Source: Hyaloscypha bicolor E
Lineage: Eukaryota > Ascomycota > Leotiomycetes > Helotiales > Hyaloscyphaceae
Assembly (NCBI RefSeq): GCF_002865645.1
Contig: NW_020194512.1
Location: 1,963,183 to 2,027,182 of the forward strand
DNA: 64,000 bases
Direction: 5' to 3'
The notes under the pieces are model-generated. The model saw only the letters and a list, made by a program, of their open reading frames with translations, was not told the origin of the DNA and searched no databases. Both the position numbers and the translations under genes were made by a program. Positions within the stretch are counted from its first letter, which is position 1, and each line of letters begins with the position of its first letter. Below, in pieces: positions 46,894-58,574 of the stretch.

Positions 46894-48941
46894 ATGATCA
46901 GGCGCAATATGTCGACGGAGCGGGTTCGACAGCTGGAGGACGCGGGTGTGGGCGCTCGAGGAGTTTCACCTGGGCAATTCAGTTCGGCCAGTGGTCTCTC
47001 ATCGCCGCCACGGTCGAGTCCGGAGCCAGCATCGCCGTCCGCCCAATTTGCCAACGAGAGTAATTCCAACCAAATTTCAAGTATCACGGTCAATCCTCCT
47101 GGCGTTGTTGTCGAAAATTCGGCAGAGAAGCCGGCACGGCGTAAGCCCGGCAGAAAACCCGGATCCGTCAACAAGCCGAAGAATAACGCAGACAGCTCAG
47201 CGACCAATACTGACGCTCCCAAAGTCAGAAAACCTCGCAAGCCGCGAGATCCAAATGCCCCTCCTATTCAACGCCGAAAGAGAAATGCAGGCTCAGATGC
47301 TAATTCGGTTGTTGAAATCAAGACCGCTGCGGGTGTTCCGAGGCCGCCACAAGCTGTTGCTGAGGCATTGCCGGATTTTCATGTTCCCGCTTCTGTCCCC
47401 ACCCAACAGGCCCAAAAAGGCAAAAATGAGGATATTCAACGACCCATTCAGTCTTTCTTCTCCAACGCTCCCCCACCCCCACCCCCGCAACAAGCTCAAC
47501 CACAGCAGGCTCAACCACAGCAACCAGCTCGCACCAGCGGTCAGAATTACGATCCTATTCGGTCTAATTTCGATCCCGTCAGAGAAACCGTGGTTACTCA
47601 TAATTCGTACAACAACTCTCAAGGCTCGCCGAGTCATCCTCACTCCATGAATCGCGCCAGCGCGTCACCGTCAATCTCAAGCTTGGTTGATCCCCCGAAT
47701 CAAGCCTTAACGTCACCCTCTATCGCTGCACAATCCTTCTTTAATCAACAGCAGCAGCAGCAGCAGCAGCAAGCGAGGTTCCACAACGAAGGTCACACTT
47801 CAGTGCCTCCATCTCCAACAGCCAATAGGTTAGCGCCTTCCGCAATTGTTGAACCTTGCACTCAAAAGCCACCTACTCCAGTCGCAATGGCCGTAAAGAA
47901 ACAGGACATCGCACCCGCCCCTGGCCCAACAACTATCTCAAAGAAAGGCAACGGTCCTGGAAGCACCGCAACTTCTTCAGCTGCCGCATCACCGAAGCCC
48001 CATAAGCTCAAAGAGCCAAAGGAATTATATCCCACGCCGCCCCCTCTTCCAGGATCCGGCCTCATGCAGCTCGGAGGCGCTGGAGCAGCCGATGGCGCAG
48101 AGTTTCGAGCCCCTACTGTCATCCTGCAAATTCCTCTTAATGGCGAGGTGAATAAGTACGTCAACTTCACTCGTCTGGCGGAGGAACGTTACGGTTGGGA
48201 TGCACTCCACCCCCGACTGGCTGCTCAGAGAGACCGCCTTGCTCGAGTAGCCGCCGCTGGAGCCGCCTTGGAGCGTAACGGATCAAACAAGGATAGCGGT
48301 GACGAAATGTCACTTGACTCGGAAGCCGAAGGAAGCAACATTGAGATGGGTGGCATGAGTGATGGACGCACTGGCACTGATGGAGGAGCCAAGAGGGTTC
48401 CGAAGAAGAGAAAAATGAAGGAAGATGAGTATGACAAGGATGATGGATTTGTTGATGATTCGGAGTTACTTTGGGAGGAGCAAGCTGCTGCTGCCAATGA
48501 TGGCTTCTTCGTGTACTCTGGTCCACTTGTTCCAGAGGGCGAAAAGCCTGCTTTAGATATCAGGTATGTTTTTGCATTGGTCATACTTGGGGTAGAACTG
48601 ACTGTTTTGGCAGAGCTGATGGCGCCCCAAAGCGTGGTCGAGGACGTGGCAGCCGTGGAGGAGCTCGTGCTTCAAGCGGTCGTGGAGGTGCTGCTGCTCT
48701 GGCTGCATCCACTGGCTTGCGACCAAACGGCCTTCCACTTTCAGGACCTGGCTCACGAGGCGGATCTACCACTCGAAAGCCGCGTATCACCAAGGCGGAT
48801 CGTGCTCGCATGGAGCAAGAAAAACTTGATAGGGAGAAGATGGGAAGCATGACTCAGATACCCGGCAACTATGGAGGCGGGATGGCTCAGTTGGCGAGTG
48901 CTCCCAACTTGGGTAACACACCTATGGTTTTCAATCAGTGA
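46894..48941 (+). CDS. hpc2: HIR complex subunit HPC2 / ubinuclein-like
   Basis: Two exons (46894-48563, 48614-48941) give 665 residues; an ATG at 46909 would give 660. The Hpc2-related domain is at ~507-548 (EDEYDKDDGFVDDSELLWEE, then NDGFFVYSGPLVPEGE), preceded by basic KRVPKKRKMK. This domain binds Hir1/HIRA and histone H3.3-H4 in the replication-independent chaperone complex that also represses histone genes. Other features are AT-hook-like KPGRKPGSVNKPK near the N-terminus, Pro/Gln-rich stretches, a nine-Gln run encoded mostly by CAG (47746-47772) and an RG-rich segment after the splice (KRGRGRGSRGG). Homologues share mainly the HRD; the rest is disordered. Confidence 0.9.
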
Positions 48942-49498
48942 GCGAGCACAAAAAAGTTTCTCGCCGTTGATGTGTGAGAGTAGTTCTTCTGATTATTGTA
49001 AGATTTGGCGGAGTTCATTGCGGAAGACACATGCATTGGGGCCGAGGTGTTTACATATTGTTCTGTTCTGTACAAAATACTTTGCTTTCACACTGCATTG
49101 CGAGGAGGGACCTGTAGAGGGCAGCACTCGGTAGCACGTTGCTATTGAACCACGGGATAATAAAAGAAGCATTGTCATGAGTCTTCTGGCTGAGAATAAT
49201 TGACAAAGGCAGACCAAGACATGGTTGACTATGAACCATGAACCCGTTGTGAAAGGGTTGTTGTAATATATTTTTGGCGAAAGACTTTGTAATCACATCA
49301 AGTATTGCCTTTCTCGACCGCTCTGAATCGCGATGGATAATTGCTGATTTCTCTGACAAGTCAGAGGAAGATGTATTCCCATCTGGCTACGTGCTTACCG
49401 CGGATTGCTTAAAGCGGCGGCCATCTCCGTCATCGCAGACAAAATTCCCACCAGCAAACAATCAACCAGGCTCCTCTGACAACAACAAAGTGTTCACA
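48942..49498. promoter_or_regulatory. intergenic region, HPC2 3' end / CTP1 promoter
   Basis: 557 bases between two plus-strand genes; 3' UTR of HPC2 then the CTP1 upstream region. No further gene was seen. Confidence 0.45.
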
Positions 49499-50687
49499 AT
49501 GGCAACTGTACAGCAGGCGAGAGCGCCTGAAAAGAAGAAAGAAAGGCCAAGTGCATTACGATCAATTATTGCTGGGTCTACTGCTGGAGCTGTGGAGATT
49601 GGTGAATTGTCCAACCATCGATAAGCCTGAGCTTTGCTAACTGTAAGACAGCCATTACATACCCTGCCGAATGTATGTATCTGTTCCATTTACTACAACT
49701 GCCTCGGACTATCTCCAAGCACGCGGAAGGCTGGGCATTCTGGAGGATACATGGATGGGTGCCCGCCTGAGAAGATTCTGGCTGACTGTGCTGGGCTTAG
49801 TTGCGAAGACGAGAACACAATTGAATCGCAGATTGCCAGATGCAGCAAAGCTGCCATGGCCACCGTTTGGAAAAGCCTGGTATGCGGGGTGCACGACGTT
49901 GATTATCGGGAATTCCCTGAAGGCTGGCATTCGTAGGTCTCCCGCCCATAAGCTTCTCGTCAAAGAAAGGCGCCGACAGGAACATAGGATTCGTGGCTTT
50001 CGATCAGTACAAGGCATTACTACAAGATTCCAATGGGAATATATCAGGCCCGAGAACAGTGATTGCTGGGTTTGGAGCTGGTGTCACCGAGTCTCTGCTG
50101 GCTGTTACTCCGTTTGAGAGTATCAAGACTACCTTGTTCGTCCTCCTTATTGTCCCTTATGGAAAGTGTGGTCTAACTGCTATAGAATCGATGACCGCAA
50201 GAGTGCCAATCCGAGGATGAGAGGCTTCCTCCATGCTGTGCCTATTATTGCCCGCGAACGAGGAATTCGCGGGTTCTTCCAAGGCTTCGTACCCACCACT
50301 GCCCGACAAGCAGCGAACAGCGCGACTCGATTTGGATCATATACCTTCCTACGCCAAGTTGCACAATCATACACAGCTCCGGGCGAGAAATTGGGAGCTC
50401 TCTCGACATTTGGAATTGGTGGGATAGCGGGGCTCATCACAGTTTATGTTACGCAGCCCCTCGATACCATCAAGACGAGGATGCAAAGTATCGAGGCGAG
50501 AAGTCTGTACAAGAACAGCTTTACTTGTGCCGCTATGATCTTCAAAAATGAGGGGGTGCTGACTTTCTGGAGCGGAGCTTTGCCAAGGTTGGTGAGGCTG
50601 ATGTTGAGTGGTGGGATTGTGTTTACGATGTATGAGAAGAGTATTGATCTCATGGATAAGTTGGATCCTGATAAGAAGTACGTCTAG
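49499..50687 (+). CDS. ctp1: mitochondrial citrate/tricarboxylate carrier
   Basis: Five exons (49499-49601, 49652-49672, 49801-49932, 49988-50135, 50186-50687) give 301 residues, close to yeast Ctp1. The second exon is a 21-base microexon. Three mitochondrial carrier signatures are present, one per repeat: PAEFAKTR (made by joining exons 2 and 3), PFESIKTTL (joined to IDDRK across the fourth splice), and PLDTIKTRM. Also seen are GFFQGFVPTTARQAANSATRF and FWSGALPRLVRLMLSGGIVF, typical of citrate carriers. The protein exchanges citrate for malate or other tricarboxylates across the inner membrane, supplying cytosolic acetyl-CoA. The fourth donor is GTTCGT, weaker than the rest. Convergent with the UQCC2-like gene. 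Confidence 0.95.
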
Positions 50688-50834
50688 ATGGCACCCATGC
50701 AGGGCGCCGTGTTTGGATGGATCTGGAGCATGCAGCAGGGCGTTCAGGAGTTCACAGGATGGTTGAATATAGAATCGAGGTTCTGCTTTACATCAAAGCG
50801 CCAAACGCCTTTATGGGTACATAATGTACAAGTC

Positions 50835-51336
50835 TCATTGAAATCGTAAGAAGCCCTTCCATTTGTTCATCTGTTGGCTAAACCAACTCCTCTCAGGTGC
50901 CTCCTCTAACTCCTTCACCAAGTCTGTATAATGTGTCGGGTTGCTCACCGGCTTCATCAGAGAGCCAGTAATTGGATACTGTGCACAGAAACTGTCAGTG
51001 ATGGCTCTCGTAAGACAAAAGCAGGGATCGTGCCTTCCGACTGTACCGGTTCTCTAATAGAGAATATATGGCATTGACTTGACCACATTCTACCTTCTCA
51101 TCTATAGCACTATTTGCAACTGCTTGCGCGGCATCGGGAGTGTTTGGAGAGGATGCAGGGAGGAATCGTTGGTCTATTCGTCGTTGCATGACATCTTGAA
51201 ATTGGCATTCGGGGCGCAGATTGTCTTTTGGCCAGCGCGAAAGAGCTCGCAGGTAGTGTTTATAGGTTATCTACAGGAAAAATTAGCAAATATGTAGAAA
51301 GAAGAGTAGTTGAAGTTTACTCACCGATTTAGACAT
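50835..51336 (-). CDS. complex III assembly factor, UQCC2/Cbp6-like
   Basis: Three exons (51336-51325, 51270-51034, 50978-50835) give 130 residues. The first exon is 12 bases (MSKS). The family pattern is visible: YKHYLRALSRWPKDNLRPE, FQDVMQRRIDQRF, QVNAIYSLLENRYS and KYPITGSLMKPVSNPTHYTD, ending WFSQQMNKWKGFLRFQ. Intron 2 appears to use a GC donor (AAG/GCACGA) with a CACTGAC branch site before GTGCACAG, giving NRYSRKYPI; a GT-AG alternative (51046 to GACAG) gives NRFCAQYPI of equal length. UQCC2/Cbp6 proteins bind newly made cytochrome b in mitochondria. Assignment is from remembered family motifs, so moderate. Divergent from BSD2. Confidence 0.72.
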
Positions 51337-51628
51337 TATGAATCATCCTTGAAAGGAAGTGAGGAATGTTTTTTGGCGATACCGACATCAATCTGAAGTC
51401 TTGACGTTCTGCATAAAAAGGCTTGGCGCTTGCGAGAATTTATAAAACCACGAAACTCTCGATAAAACCACGGAACTACGAAACCCGCCTCCGCCTCCAT
51501 TGCCTTCTAATCTTGTCTCCTCATTGCACCACACTCATTCAACCACCCTACGCTTTCTCACTTCAACTACTGTAGACTCCTCGGAGTCGGAAGCGTGTGC
51601 CTTTCTTTGTCTCTACACAAGACGCACG
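51337..51628. promoter_or_regulatory. shared upstream region, UQCC2-like / BSD2
   Basis: The 292-base divergent interval contains a short direct repeat, ATAAAACCACGAAAC then ATAAAACCACGGAAC (51440-51475), about 21 bases apart. Whether it is a regulatory site is unknown. Confidence 0.5.
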
Positions 51629-52799
51629 ATGAGCTCACAACGATATGAAAGAGTACGTTACCACCCGGGAAGCCTTGCCACGCAATCCATCAAGCCTGAG
51701 GAGCATAATACTAACCGCCATCTCCAGGTTTCTGCGAACGATGAAGAGTCTCCAATAAGCCCTCAGACACCCTCCTCACCTCCTCCGTCCTTTCGATCTC
51801 ATGCCTCTTCGCCAACACGACGTCCCACGACCGTGGACCAAAATCTAGCGGACACATTCGATGCCAATGGTTCTGATAGTGATGAAGAGAATGATGGGGA
51901 TGATAGACAGCGACTGATGCGAGGGACGCCGACCTCCTCATCGACGGAGCAGCTCAATACCGACTTGAGGACACCATCCGAGACACCCCGGCCGCCTGTG
52001 ATCGAGAGGCGGCCGACTCATCTACCCGAGTTCGCTCCCCCACGACCTACTGGGAGGGTATATGGCGGAGGATCTGGCTCAGATGGTGTATTTGCGAATC
52101 TCAGCGCCAAGCCCGAAGCTGGCGAGAAGACGGAGGAACATCCACCAGTAAGTAGACCAAGTCGCTTCGGACATAGCAGCGGGGCTGACAAGATTCAATT
52201 AGACGTACGAGCAAGCGGCAGCAGATGCAGCACCTCCGTACTGGGAAACTACAATCCTCGCACCCGGACTCGGCGGCCCAGACGAAGTCTACGTCGACGG
52301 CCTTCCCGTTGGTTCCGTCTTCTCCTTCATCTGGAACGGCATGATTTCGATGTCCTTCCAACTCGTCGGTTTCCTCCTCACCTACCTTCTCCACACTACC
52401 CACGCAGCTAAAAATGGATCCCGTGCCGGCCTTGGTATTACTCTTGTTCAGTACGGATTCTACATGAAGGGATCAGGCGTTTCGTCTCCTCCTTCGAACG
52501 GCCAAGATCCCACATATGCACAACCTCCAGACCCGAACAGCCACAATTTCGATCCCAACCAAGTGAACACAGCTGCACAAGGAATGGACAGTACAGGCTC
52601 ATCAGGGAGCTGGAGTAGCGTTGCTAATACCGAATGGCTTGCTTACATTTTGATGGTTGTTGGATGGTTTATCTTAATCAGGGCCGTGAGCGATTTTCTT
52701 AAGGCGAGGAGGCATGAGCAATTGGTGTTGCAGAGCCCGGAAAGAGGTCTGAACGTGCCTATAATTGCTACCGGGGAAGAGGCCGAGACAGTCGTCTGA
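51629..52799 (+). CDS. bsd2: Bsd2-type Rsp5 adaptor (NDFIP family)
   Basis: Three exons (51629-51652, 51728-52147, 52203-52799) give 346 residues. Exon 1 is 24 bases; intron 1 (75 bases, GTACGT, ACTAAC, CAG) is in frame and stop-free, so retention would add 25 residues. After an acidic, Ser/Pro-rich cytosolic N-terminus, splicing at 52147/52203 creates a PPTY motif (~147-150), the ligand for Rsp5/Nedd4 WW domains. The NDFIP segment follows: APPYWETTILAPG, EVYVDGLPVGSVFSFIWNGM, then three hydrophobic spans including WLAYILMVVGWFILIRAVSD. Bsd2 sits in Golgi and endosome membranes and directs Rsp5 to metal transporters and misfolded membrane proteins for vacuolar sorting. Confidence 0.92.
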
Positions 52800-54879
52800 G
52801 GGATGAGCCATGTCGGTCTGTTTGATGTAGGAGTTCATTTGCAAAGGGAGGGGTGTGCGTTGTTTGGACAGCAGGGCGTTGATTGGGGATTGAATCGCTG
52901 GTTAGAGTCTAGTAAATGAATCATCTTTGATATCCTACCAATTCTTACTCCTTGGTTTTCTGGGATTACTGTTTTCGTTTGTCTTGCTCTTCTCTCTCCT
53001 CCTGCAGTTAGATTTAGGCAAGCAAGTGTTGCAATGAAACTAGAATCCATAGCCTTTCTTTACAGTATACGCTTAGTTAAAGCATCCGCCTCGATATCAA
53101 GAACTTGAAAGCCGGACTGCAAGACTGACCGCAGACACTCTGTTCTCAAGAGAGGTTCAAGCCGAGTTCTGTGGTTGCCCGAAGGTGAGGGTTCCTTTCC
53201 TGCTAAACGAGCTTTAATGCATTTACTCAGCTACAGACTAAAGGCACAGCGAGGGGCGCCTTTTTCAACAACTTGCAAATGCGATTTTGTTTGGGGTCTA
53301 TGAAATTGATTCTTCATTTTTGAGGACATTGCCAATGTGCCAAAGTTTTGGGATACTCAGTGCGAACTGGAATCGTCCAGGTATCAGATCCATTTTCCAT
53401 TTTGTGGAATGGAAAACCTTTCTTCTCAGTAATATTCGTTGCAAGACGCACTTAATCGTCCAAATATCGAATGGTTAAAGTGCTTTTTTATCACATCAAA
53501 CCCCTTCTATCTCATTGCGATTCGTTGCACGACGCACTTGTTCGTCCAAACATCAGATGATTAAGATTATATTTTATTACATTAAAAGTCTTTTCATGTC
53601 ATACTGTCTTTCATCAGATGTTAGTAGTTATTGTGCAACAAAATGGCTCGAATTATGCCCACTGTCGACCCATACTCCCAGATAAAAGTACCTTGCATCC
53701 CGTCTAAGCCTTTATAAAGACTACATAGTAATATATAATAAAACACCTGTTCCCAGACATCCACCCTCCTCCCTATTATCAGATAAAAACCAGCTCTCTT
53801 CCCATCTTCCAAGCTCGTAATGCTGTGAACTGAAACCAGCAAGTCAAGATTCATTCGAACTCAAACTTAACCCACTCAAAATAGACCATATGTTCTCCAT
53901 GTACCAAAGCTTTTGGAACATTGATGCGGGGTGCAACAAAACACTTCCAAATGCACTACCCATTCGATTTCGAGGAGACCAGGGAATCCCAATTATAAGT
54001 AATACTCAATACCGCTTTCTTAGAGGGCATCAGGCTGTTTCGAGTCGGTTCGTGTTCTTACGGAGGGGGCTGTTGAATTTGGTTTGAGGAAAGGCTCCCT
54101 AGAACGGTTTGGAGGCATGGGGCGGAAAGGGGCAAGGAGGTGGGAAAAGTTGAGTATGGCAATAGTAGCTCAAAGACGAGACGATTGAGAGGAACTGCTG
54201 GGGTTCGATTTCGAATGTATTTCCTGACTACTGCCAGCGGCAATGCAGGCATAGCTGATCATTCGTCAAGAACACATAAATAGTCCTTAATTATTAAGAG
54301 TGGGGAGCTACCAGGTTTACTTATGCTCCGTTCAACTTGATAGTTGCTCAATTGAGCATAAATATAAGTATATCATAAGAGGAACTAGTACTTGATTTTG
54401 CAATTTGGATTACTCTATTCTGCTGTGCGAAATGCTGCTGATTTTGCTGCTTGTTATAGGTCTTTGCTTGAAACCGGCATGATGGGAGAGGACTATATGC
54501 TGACTCTTTTATGGTTTAGTTAGGGAACCAAAAGAAAATCAAACAGATATGCATAAATACTATGCTTTTCTAAGTAATCATATATGCTGAGCTAAACCTG
54601 AAGCCACAACAAGGCTGTCACGCGCCACCACCCCGCATTTTCGGTTCTTGCGTCGCGTCAGCCTCATCCCATCTCTCTCGATTCAGTGGCGGACATCTTC
54701 TGATAACCACGACTTGCGGTGCTCAAGCTCGCAATGCTCAAGCATTCCCCTACAATCCTTTTCGTAACCAACATCTGAGGATTTTTCTTGTACATCAAAA
54801 CAGCAAAGGAACAACAGCCAAACTGAATCGTTTACGAACTATCTTCGGCCCTCTCCGCGGGACGGCGAAGCACAGCAAC
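52800..54879. other. AT-rich gene-free region with repeats
   Basis: No gene is supported. It contains three imperfect ~85-base units (53330-53590), another copy of the repeat family seen at 25-26 kb (53885-53985), and an AT-rich part around 54280-54600 with a 14-base perfect palindrome TGCTCAATTGAGCA at 54345-54358. The last ~250 bases are the promoter side of the methyltransferase gene. Confidence 0.5.
53330..53985. repeat. degenerate tandem/dispersed repeats, family shared with 25-26 kb
   Basis: ATTCGTTGCAAGACGCACTT at 53433 and ATTCGTTGCACGACGCACTT at 53519 begin two units about 86 bases apart, each continuing with (A/T)TCGTCCAAAYATC; a third, weaker unit has AATCGTCCAGGTATCAGAT at 53371. 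At 53898 CATGTACCAAAGCTTTTGG, then AACATTGATGCG, matches the 25.9-kb copy. Confidence 0.65.
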
Positions 54880-55746
54880 ATGGCGTGGCGATGCTCGGGA
54901 TCTAGCAACAAAGAATTGGTGGATAATTTGTTCCGGGGTGGGTTGATTACGAGTTCGAGGGTACGAGATGCTATGATGAAGGTTTGTGCTCTTTCTCCCT
55001 TCTTCACAAACATCCTCTCTTCAACCACACGTTCCTATCAACTTCATGCGATTGCTAAGAACATGGATGGCAGGTCGACCGCGCACATTACTGTCCAGAA
55101 CCGTCATATGCCTATGAAGACTCTCCCCAATCTATCGGCCATGCAGCCACGATCTCAGCACCGCACATGCACGCCTCAGCTGCCGAGTCCCTCCTCCCTT
55201 ACCTCAAGCCCGGAGCCCGAGTTCTAGATATCGGTTCTGGCTCGGGATATTTAACTGCTGTATTGGCAGAACTTGTGTATCCGCAGGAAGCGGATGGGAA
55301 GGGCGAGGCGGGCAAGGCGAGAGTGGTGGGATTAGAGCATATCAAGGCGCTGAGAGATATGGGAGAGAGGAATATGATGAAGAGCGAGAGGGGAAAGAGC
55401 TTGCTTGGGGAGGGGAAGGTTAGTTTTGTTGTGGGGGATGGGAGGAAGGGGTGGAGTGAGGGTGAGGATGAGGAGAAGGGTTGGGATGCTATTCATGTCG
55501 GGGCTGCCGCCGTTGAACTCCATCAGGAGTTGGTTGATCAACTCAGAAGTCCTGGACGGTGAGTCTGGTGCCGTCTTTTGAGAGCTTGGGGGCTGATGAA
55601 GGTATCGCAGGATATTCATCCCGGTGGAGGACCCGGATGGGTATGGACAGCATATTTGGACCGTGGATAAGGATGCCAAGGGGCTAGTTACGAAGAAGAA
55701 GTTGTTTGGTGTGAGATATGTACCGTTGACCGATGCGCCGAAGTAG
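54880..55746 (+). CDS. pcm1: protein-L-isoaspartate O-methyltransferase
   Basis: Three exons (54880-54981, 55074-55558, 55611-55746) give 240 residues, the normal eukaryotic length. The protein begins [20 protein letters not shown], then [20 protein letters not shown] and [14 protein letters not shown], characteristic of PIMT. The S-adenosylmethionine motif I is [20 protein letters not shown], and the acidic substrate and cofactor region [15 protein letters not shown] and [19 protein letters not shown] follow. It ends [17 protein letters not shown] and GVRYVPLTD. The enzyme methylates isoaspartyl residues in aged proteins so they can be repaired, in the cytosol. No odd features beyond small lysine/glycine-rich insertions between motifs. 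Confidence 0.96.
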
Positions 55747-56528
55747 TCCTTGGCCTTCTTCCTCTGTTGAGATACGGTCTTATGGAACGATGGGAATGAT
55801 TTTATGAAAGTATGGAGTTTGGATAATCTGCCAAATAGAACAGTAGCATTCGAACGCTCCCGGACTGAGTGGTTCGTGGACTAGGCGCAAGACTTGATTT
55901 TGAGCTGGAAGTCGCTCGTAGAATGAATGGATGGATCTCACAATGTGTTTCGTCATGCCTGCATTGGCAGCAGGGGGAGGCTTTTGGTAGACATGTGAAG
56001 ACGATGGGTGAAGGGGAGCCTCTCCGCGGATGGACGAGAAAATTCGGAGTGTCACAATACTCGAATTCTTACTTCCCTATGAAGTTTTTCAAGAAGCAAG
56101 TTTCTGGAGATCTTGTGTCGTTTATCTTGTGGATGGACGGGAGATTTTGGAAAATGAAAATAGCGATAACTGTGGGCCGATTCTCGAATATGCAACTTCA
56201 AATTCAATACCTAGTGGAAAGAGTTCTTTATTGTGCCAATTATTGGAAGACTCGAAGCGGGTGGTTGGAACGTGGCGTCTGCGGCAGGTACCTCTGTGTA
56301 CCAAGCATCGCAATTGATGAGGAATAACAATTCCGTATGGCAGCGACTACAAGAAAATGACAAAATGACTTCAAGGCCAGGGGATCTATCATTTCCGAAA
56401 AACCAGCCGAACAGAATTCCATATTGAAATTCCCCACAAGTGAGAATAAATTAAGTAACACAAGCTAGTTAAGGAGTCCTTAGCACCTCGATCTGAGAAC
56501 CCTTGTTCTAATAGCGGAGAGCCTTACG

Positions 56529-56564
56529 ATCAAAATCCCATGTTTCTGCACATGGGATTTTGAT
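56529..56564. repeat. 15-bp perfect inverted repeat, 6-base loop
   Basis: ATCAAAATCCCATGT (56529-56543), loop TTCTGC, and ACATGGGATTTTGAT (56550-56564) form a perfect hairpin. No nearby gene end explains it as a terminator. Confidence 0.85.
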
Positions 56565-57457
56565 TTGATCAGCGCTAAACCGCCAGGGGCTGGCCAGATC
56601 GGAGCGCTTTTAGCTAACGCCATTTTTATTCGAGTGCCTTATCCGAGGCTTTTTCGTGAGGGGGCTCCAAAAAAGTCCAGTTCAGCTTCGTGTGCTAGAC
56701 AACGGCGGTGCGCGGAGGAGGGTTTGGGGGAAGGCATAAGGCAGTTTGAGCAGGTTGATGAGAACAAGAACACGATCATGTGACCATTAGTCTATCTCTT
56801 GTTTACTTGAATCCAACTCCAATGAGGCGATCTGTACATCCACGAGTCCTCTTCAAAAACTGCCGTCTCGACAGATGTTTGCCCGTCCCGGAGGCGATAA
56901 ACCAGTGCGGATTTTCTAGCGTTTTAGAACCCGGCACTGCGCACCCTTCTCTCTGCGCTTGAAGTCACCAGGTATTTTCCACGCTTCTTGCGTGTGGGCA
57001 CAGAATCGGGGTGCTTTATTCCACATGGCTATTAATGAAAGACACATGCCAACCGCGAGAAAGCTTCATGCCAGGGCCAACTAGAGTGCCGTATAGACCA
57101 ATCAGATTGACTATTCTGACCTCTTGCAAGCCATGCTCTTCAAAGTTGTTATGAGCTTTGCCAACCCGTATCGCGGTCCATCTGCTCTAGCTTCCCCAAG
57201 AAGAAGAGTCTCTTTGCTGGGCCGAAGGCAACGGCAGCGGAAATCACCCGGCGTAGCGTACAGCACGAGGTCTCGTAGCATACAGTGCAGGACAGCAGTA
57301 GACAGGGATATTTGAGGGGCTCACTGCAGATCGATTCTAGCGTCGATTGGCGACACCCGGCAGTGTGCAGGAACTCCCCTCTTCCCTCCTCCCCCAACCA
57401 CTCACCTCAGAAGCACAGGAGAGGACAGAGGGCGCCGCCATCTGAGGCTTCGAGATT

Positions 57458-57489
57458 TGAGGTTCGAGGTTCGAGGTTCGAGGTTCGAG
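57458..57489 (+). repeat. heptanucleotide tandem repeat (GAGGTTC)n
   Basis: About four GAGGTTC units in a row, flanked by GAGATT variants on both sides. Confidence 0.85.
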
Positions 57490-58574
57490 ATTGCTAGGCC
57501 AACAAGCCGCCGTGATCCGCGGGGCAGCGCAGCGAGCCACACATCAGAGCAGCCTCCCAGTCTCCCCCACCCCCGCCCCGTGCACGATTATCGCCACCAG
57601 AGTAGTCACCCTTCCTCTCTGATTTCCAATTGCATGCCGCGCGCTGCGGGGCTAGCCTCGGACCAGCAGCTGCCCGTCGACACCGACGTCCCGTGCGATT
57701 GGACAGGAGCCTTTGAGGGCTTCCCATCTTCCTGGCACACATGGCATTCTGGCACCGCTGTGTCAGACCAGGGACGGCGAGATGCGCATGCGAATTCGAG
57801 CTTGCTCTCACCGAGGGCAACGTCAGAACTTTCAGAGGCACGCAGACGGGATAGGAAGGTGCCCGTTACCCTCCCCGAAGGACGGCGCCGGCGAGGAGAC
57901 TGGAAGTGGGCGTCGGCATGGGCCATGGAGCTCGCAGTGGCTCTCTGCATTATAAGGTTTGGCTTCCCCAGACCAGACTTAATAACTTTCAATACCAACC
58001 GTAACGTCACGGTTGATTTATCTGCTACACCAACCATTCTTGACCTTTACCAATTCCTGACGGAGCAGCCTGAGACGCTGAATTCTATATTTGCGTTTTC
58101 TGTTTCAAAACACAAAGACCCGGGCTCCCATTCGCACACAGCCACCAAGCACGCACAAGCAAATCCCCTCGCCTCGCTTCTGACCTCCCTCGCCTTCCTC
58201 GATCCCCACGACCTTTTCCAACGGCCGTGGCAATCGCCGTCCACGAACGTCAATTCTGCTCCGAGTTGCGGCGCCACACAAGAATTATTGTCTTACGACG
58301 GATCTGGTATCTGTCCCATAATCAACAGGGCGCGCTGTTAGAAGCTGCCCCGTCCGTTATTCGCTTCCTTGTCAACCTCATTGTCGAAAGTCTGGTACAC
58401 TTTACCTACCTACGACCGGCCTAGATCTCCAGATTCTAGACCTCTGCACAGGAACTTTGCAGCGCATCTGACGTATCTTTTATCACTTCGGCCGCATCGA
58501 TCGAGCACGCACGTTTACTAAGGAACGAAAGCCCCTGGACTTGTTGATTTTAACGAGAAGACGAAGCAATTATA

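Larger units (their letters stand above)
55747..58574. other. intergenic region, gene-poor
   Basis: No gene is supported. It contains a 15-base perfect inverted repeat (56529-56564), a GAGGTTC heptanucleotide tract (57458-57489) and, nearer the next gene, a 294-codon plus frame (57457-58341) that starts inside the heptanucleotide tract and shows no ordered motif. The last several hundred bases, CT-rich in part, are the probable promoter and long 5' leader of the following gene. Confidence 0.45.

Noticed and set aside
53330..53590. CRISPR-like spaced repeats
   Set aside because: Units are imperfect throughout with no constant repeat and unique spacers, and the genome is eukaryotic.
57457..58341. 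294-codon plus-strand frame
   Set aside because: It begins inside a heptanucleotide repeat, has no ordered motif and lies in the probable promoter and leader of the 58575 gene.
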